DNA from: Crocodylus rhombifer
Taxonomy: Eukaryota; Chordata; Crocodylia; Crocodylidae
DNA length: 64,000 nt
Direction of reading: 5' to 3'
NCBI GenBank assembly: GCA_038503035.1
Contig: JAVSML010024326.1
Span: 62,001-126,000 of the forward strand
Position numbers and translations under genes: made by a program. Position 1 is the first letter of the stretch, and each line of letters starts with the position of its first letter. The notes under the pieces are model-generated. The model worked only from the letters and a program-made list of their open reading frames with translations, searched no databases and was not told where the DNA came from. Positions 62,880 through 64,000 of the stretch are shown here, piece by piece.

Positions 62880-64000
62880 AAAAAGGTGCAGCAACCCCTT
62901 TGGCTCAGCAGGGAACTTGAGAACCTGCTACGCCTCAAAAGATAGACTTATAAAGGAAGAAAGGCTGAAAGTACCACCAAGGAGGAGTACTCAGCACTGG
63001 TCCATACCTGCAGGGAGCAGATCAAGAAAGCCAAGGCTGCAACCAAGTTCCATCTGGCCACACATGTCAAGGATAACAAAAAGTCCTTTTTCAGATAAGT
63101 AGGGAGTCAGAAAAGAAGCAAGAGTAACACTGGACCCCTGCTGAACCAAACGAGACAACTGATAACCGACACTAAGGACAAGGCCAAGCTGCTCAATGAG
63201 TACTTCGTGTCAGTCTTTCATCGGTCCAATGGAAGCTCCCTTCCTAGAAAGACACAGGATGGCCAGGGTGAGGGCGTATTTATATCCAGCATTGGTGTTG
63301 ATCTAGTAAAGCATCACCTCAAGAGGCTGGACACCTTCAAGTCAGCTGGTCCAGACAGATTACACCCTAGAGTACTCAAGGAGTTGGCAGGTACCATAGC
63401 CCAACCATTGGCAAAAATATTTGAAAGACTGGAAGAAGGCCAATGTGGTACCCATTTTCAAGAAAGAACAGAAAGTAGATCCCAGGAATTACAGGCCAAT
63501 CAGCTTGACCTCAATCCCCAGTAAGATTCTGGAGAAAATTATCAAGGAGACCTTTCTGGATAAGCTGGCTGAAGGGATAGCCAGCCTGGGTCTGTCATGG
63601 GTAGGTCTTGCTTGACCAATCTCATCTCCTTCTGTGACCAGGTGACATACCACCTGGACAAGGGAGAAGATATTGGCGTCATATTCCTGGACTTTAAAAA
63701 AGCTTTTGATCTGGTGTCCCATGACATCTTCACAGAAAAATTGGCCAGCTGTGGCCACGGCTTCACCACAGTCCAAGGTCAGACCCAGAGATTAGTAATC
63801 GATGGTAGCAAATCATCATGGCTCTCCATGAATAGTGGAGTCCCCCAAGGCTCTGTCCTTGGACTGGTTCTTTTTAACATCTTTATCAATGATGTGGACA
63901 TTTGTGTCAGAAGCACACTGGCTAAATTCGCCGATGACACTAAACTTTGGGGCATAGCATCCACACCTGAGGACAGGCTAGTGATCCAGGCTGACAGACA
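62880..64000 (+). pseudogene. CR1 LINE ORF2 (sense), running off the right edge
   Basis: Begins in the linker between endonuclease and RT: KKAKAATKFHLATHVKDNKK-type sequence (63020-63090) and TDTKDKAKLLNEYFVSVF (63160-63220). RT follows: DRLHPRVLKELAGTIAQPLA (63357-63410), NVVPIFKKEQKVDPRNYRPI (63440-63500), FLDFKKAFDLVSHDI (63690-63730), GVPQGSVLGL (63840) and FADDTKLW (63930). Several frameshifts. The sequence continues beyond 64000. Confidence 0.88.

Overview
This window is vertebrate genomic DNA lying wholly inside one gene on the + strand. Five short exons with GT-AG splice sites (12173-12276, 36841-36965, 49225-49337, 50839-50976, 60697-60799) join in frame with no stop. They encode about 194 residues of a Na+/Cl- coupled neurotransmitter transporter of the SLC6 family, best matched from memory to SLC6A11 (GABA transporter GAT-3). 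They cover the stretch from transmembrane helix 6 to about helix 10. The start, the first helices and the C-terminus lie outside, so the window opens and closes in introns. About 99% of it is intron.

The repeat content suggests a sauropsid, most likely a crocodilian and less likely a turtle. CR1 LINEs dominate, with tRNA-derived SINE-like pieces, Ty3/gypsy elements carrying SCAN-like gag, hAT and PIF/Harbinger DNA transposons with many short derivatives, and a few retroviral-type LTRs. No mammalian Alu or L1 is seen. The species call is an inference.

Layout. 1-8510: a decayed hAT (ZBED-type) transposase, a large foldback, a MITE and an antisense gypsy element that has lost its RT. 8510-12172: a hAT foldback, a SINE split by a hAT MITE, then plain intron. 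Exon A. 12277-36840 (24.6 kb intron): an antisense CR1 with a 402-codon open RT frame, hAT derivatives, a degraded LINE of a second clade, Harbinger-1, a putative LTR, a second hAT foldback and a hAT MITE. Exon B. 36966-49224: putative LTRs, a third foldback, antisense CR1, Harbinger-2 with two convergent gene modules, and MITEs. Exon C. 49338-50838: a short intron. Exon D. 50977-60696: an old CR1 split by a solo LTR that is itself split by a CR1, a second gypsy element with a hAT foldback in its flank, further MITE and CR1 pieces and a GC-rich foldback. Exon E. 60800-64000: Harbinger-type derivatives, a minisatellite and a sense CR1 running off the right edge.

No new functional system is evident. 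The main theme is the number of long inverted-repeat (foldback) modules, at least seven, that would be transcribed within one pre-mRNA. Several have target-site duplications readable by eye, so the order of insertion can be reconstructed. All transposon genes seen carry stops, frameshifts or lost motifs, except short open stretches in the CR1 at 13985-15545 and in Harbinger-2.
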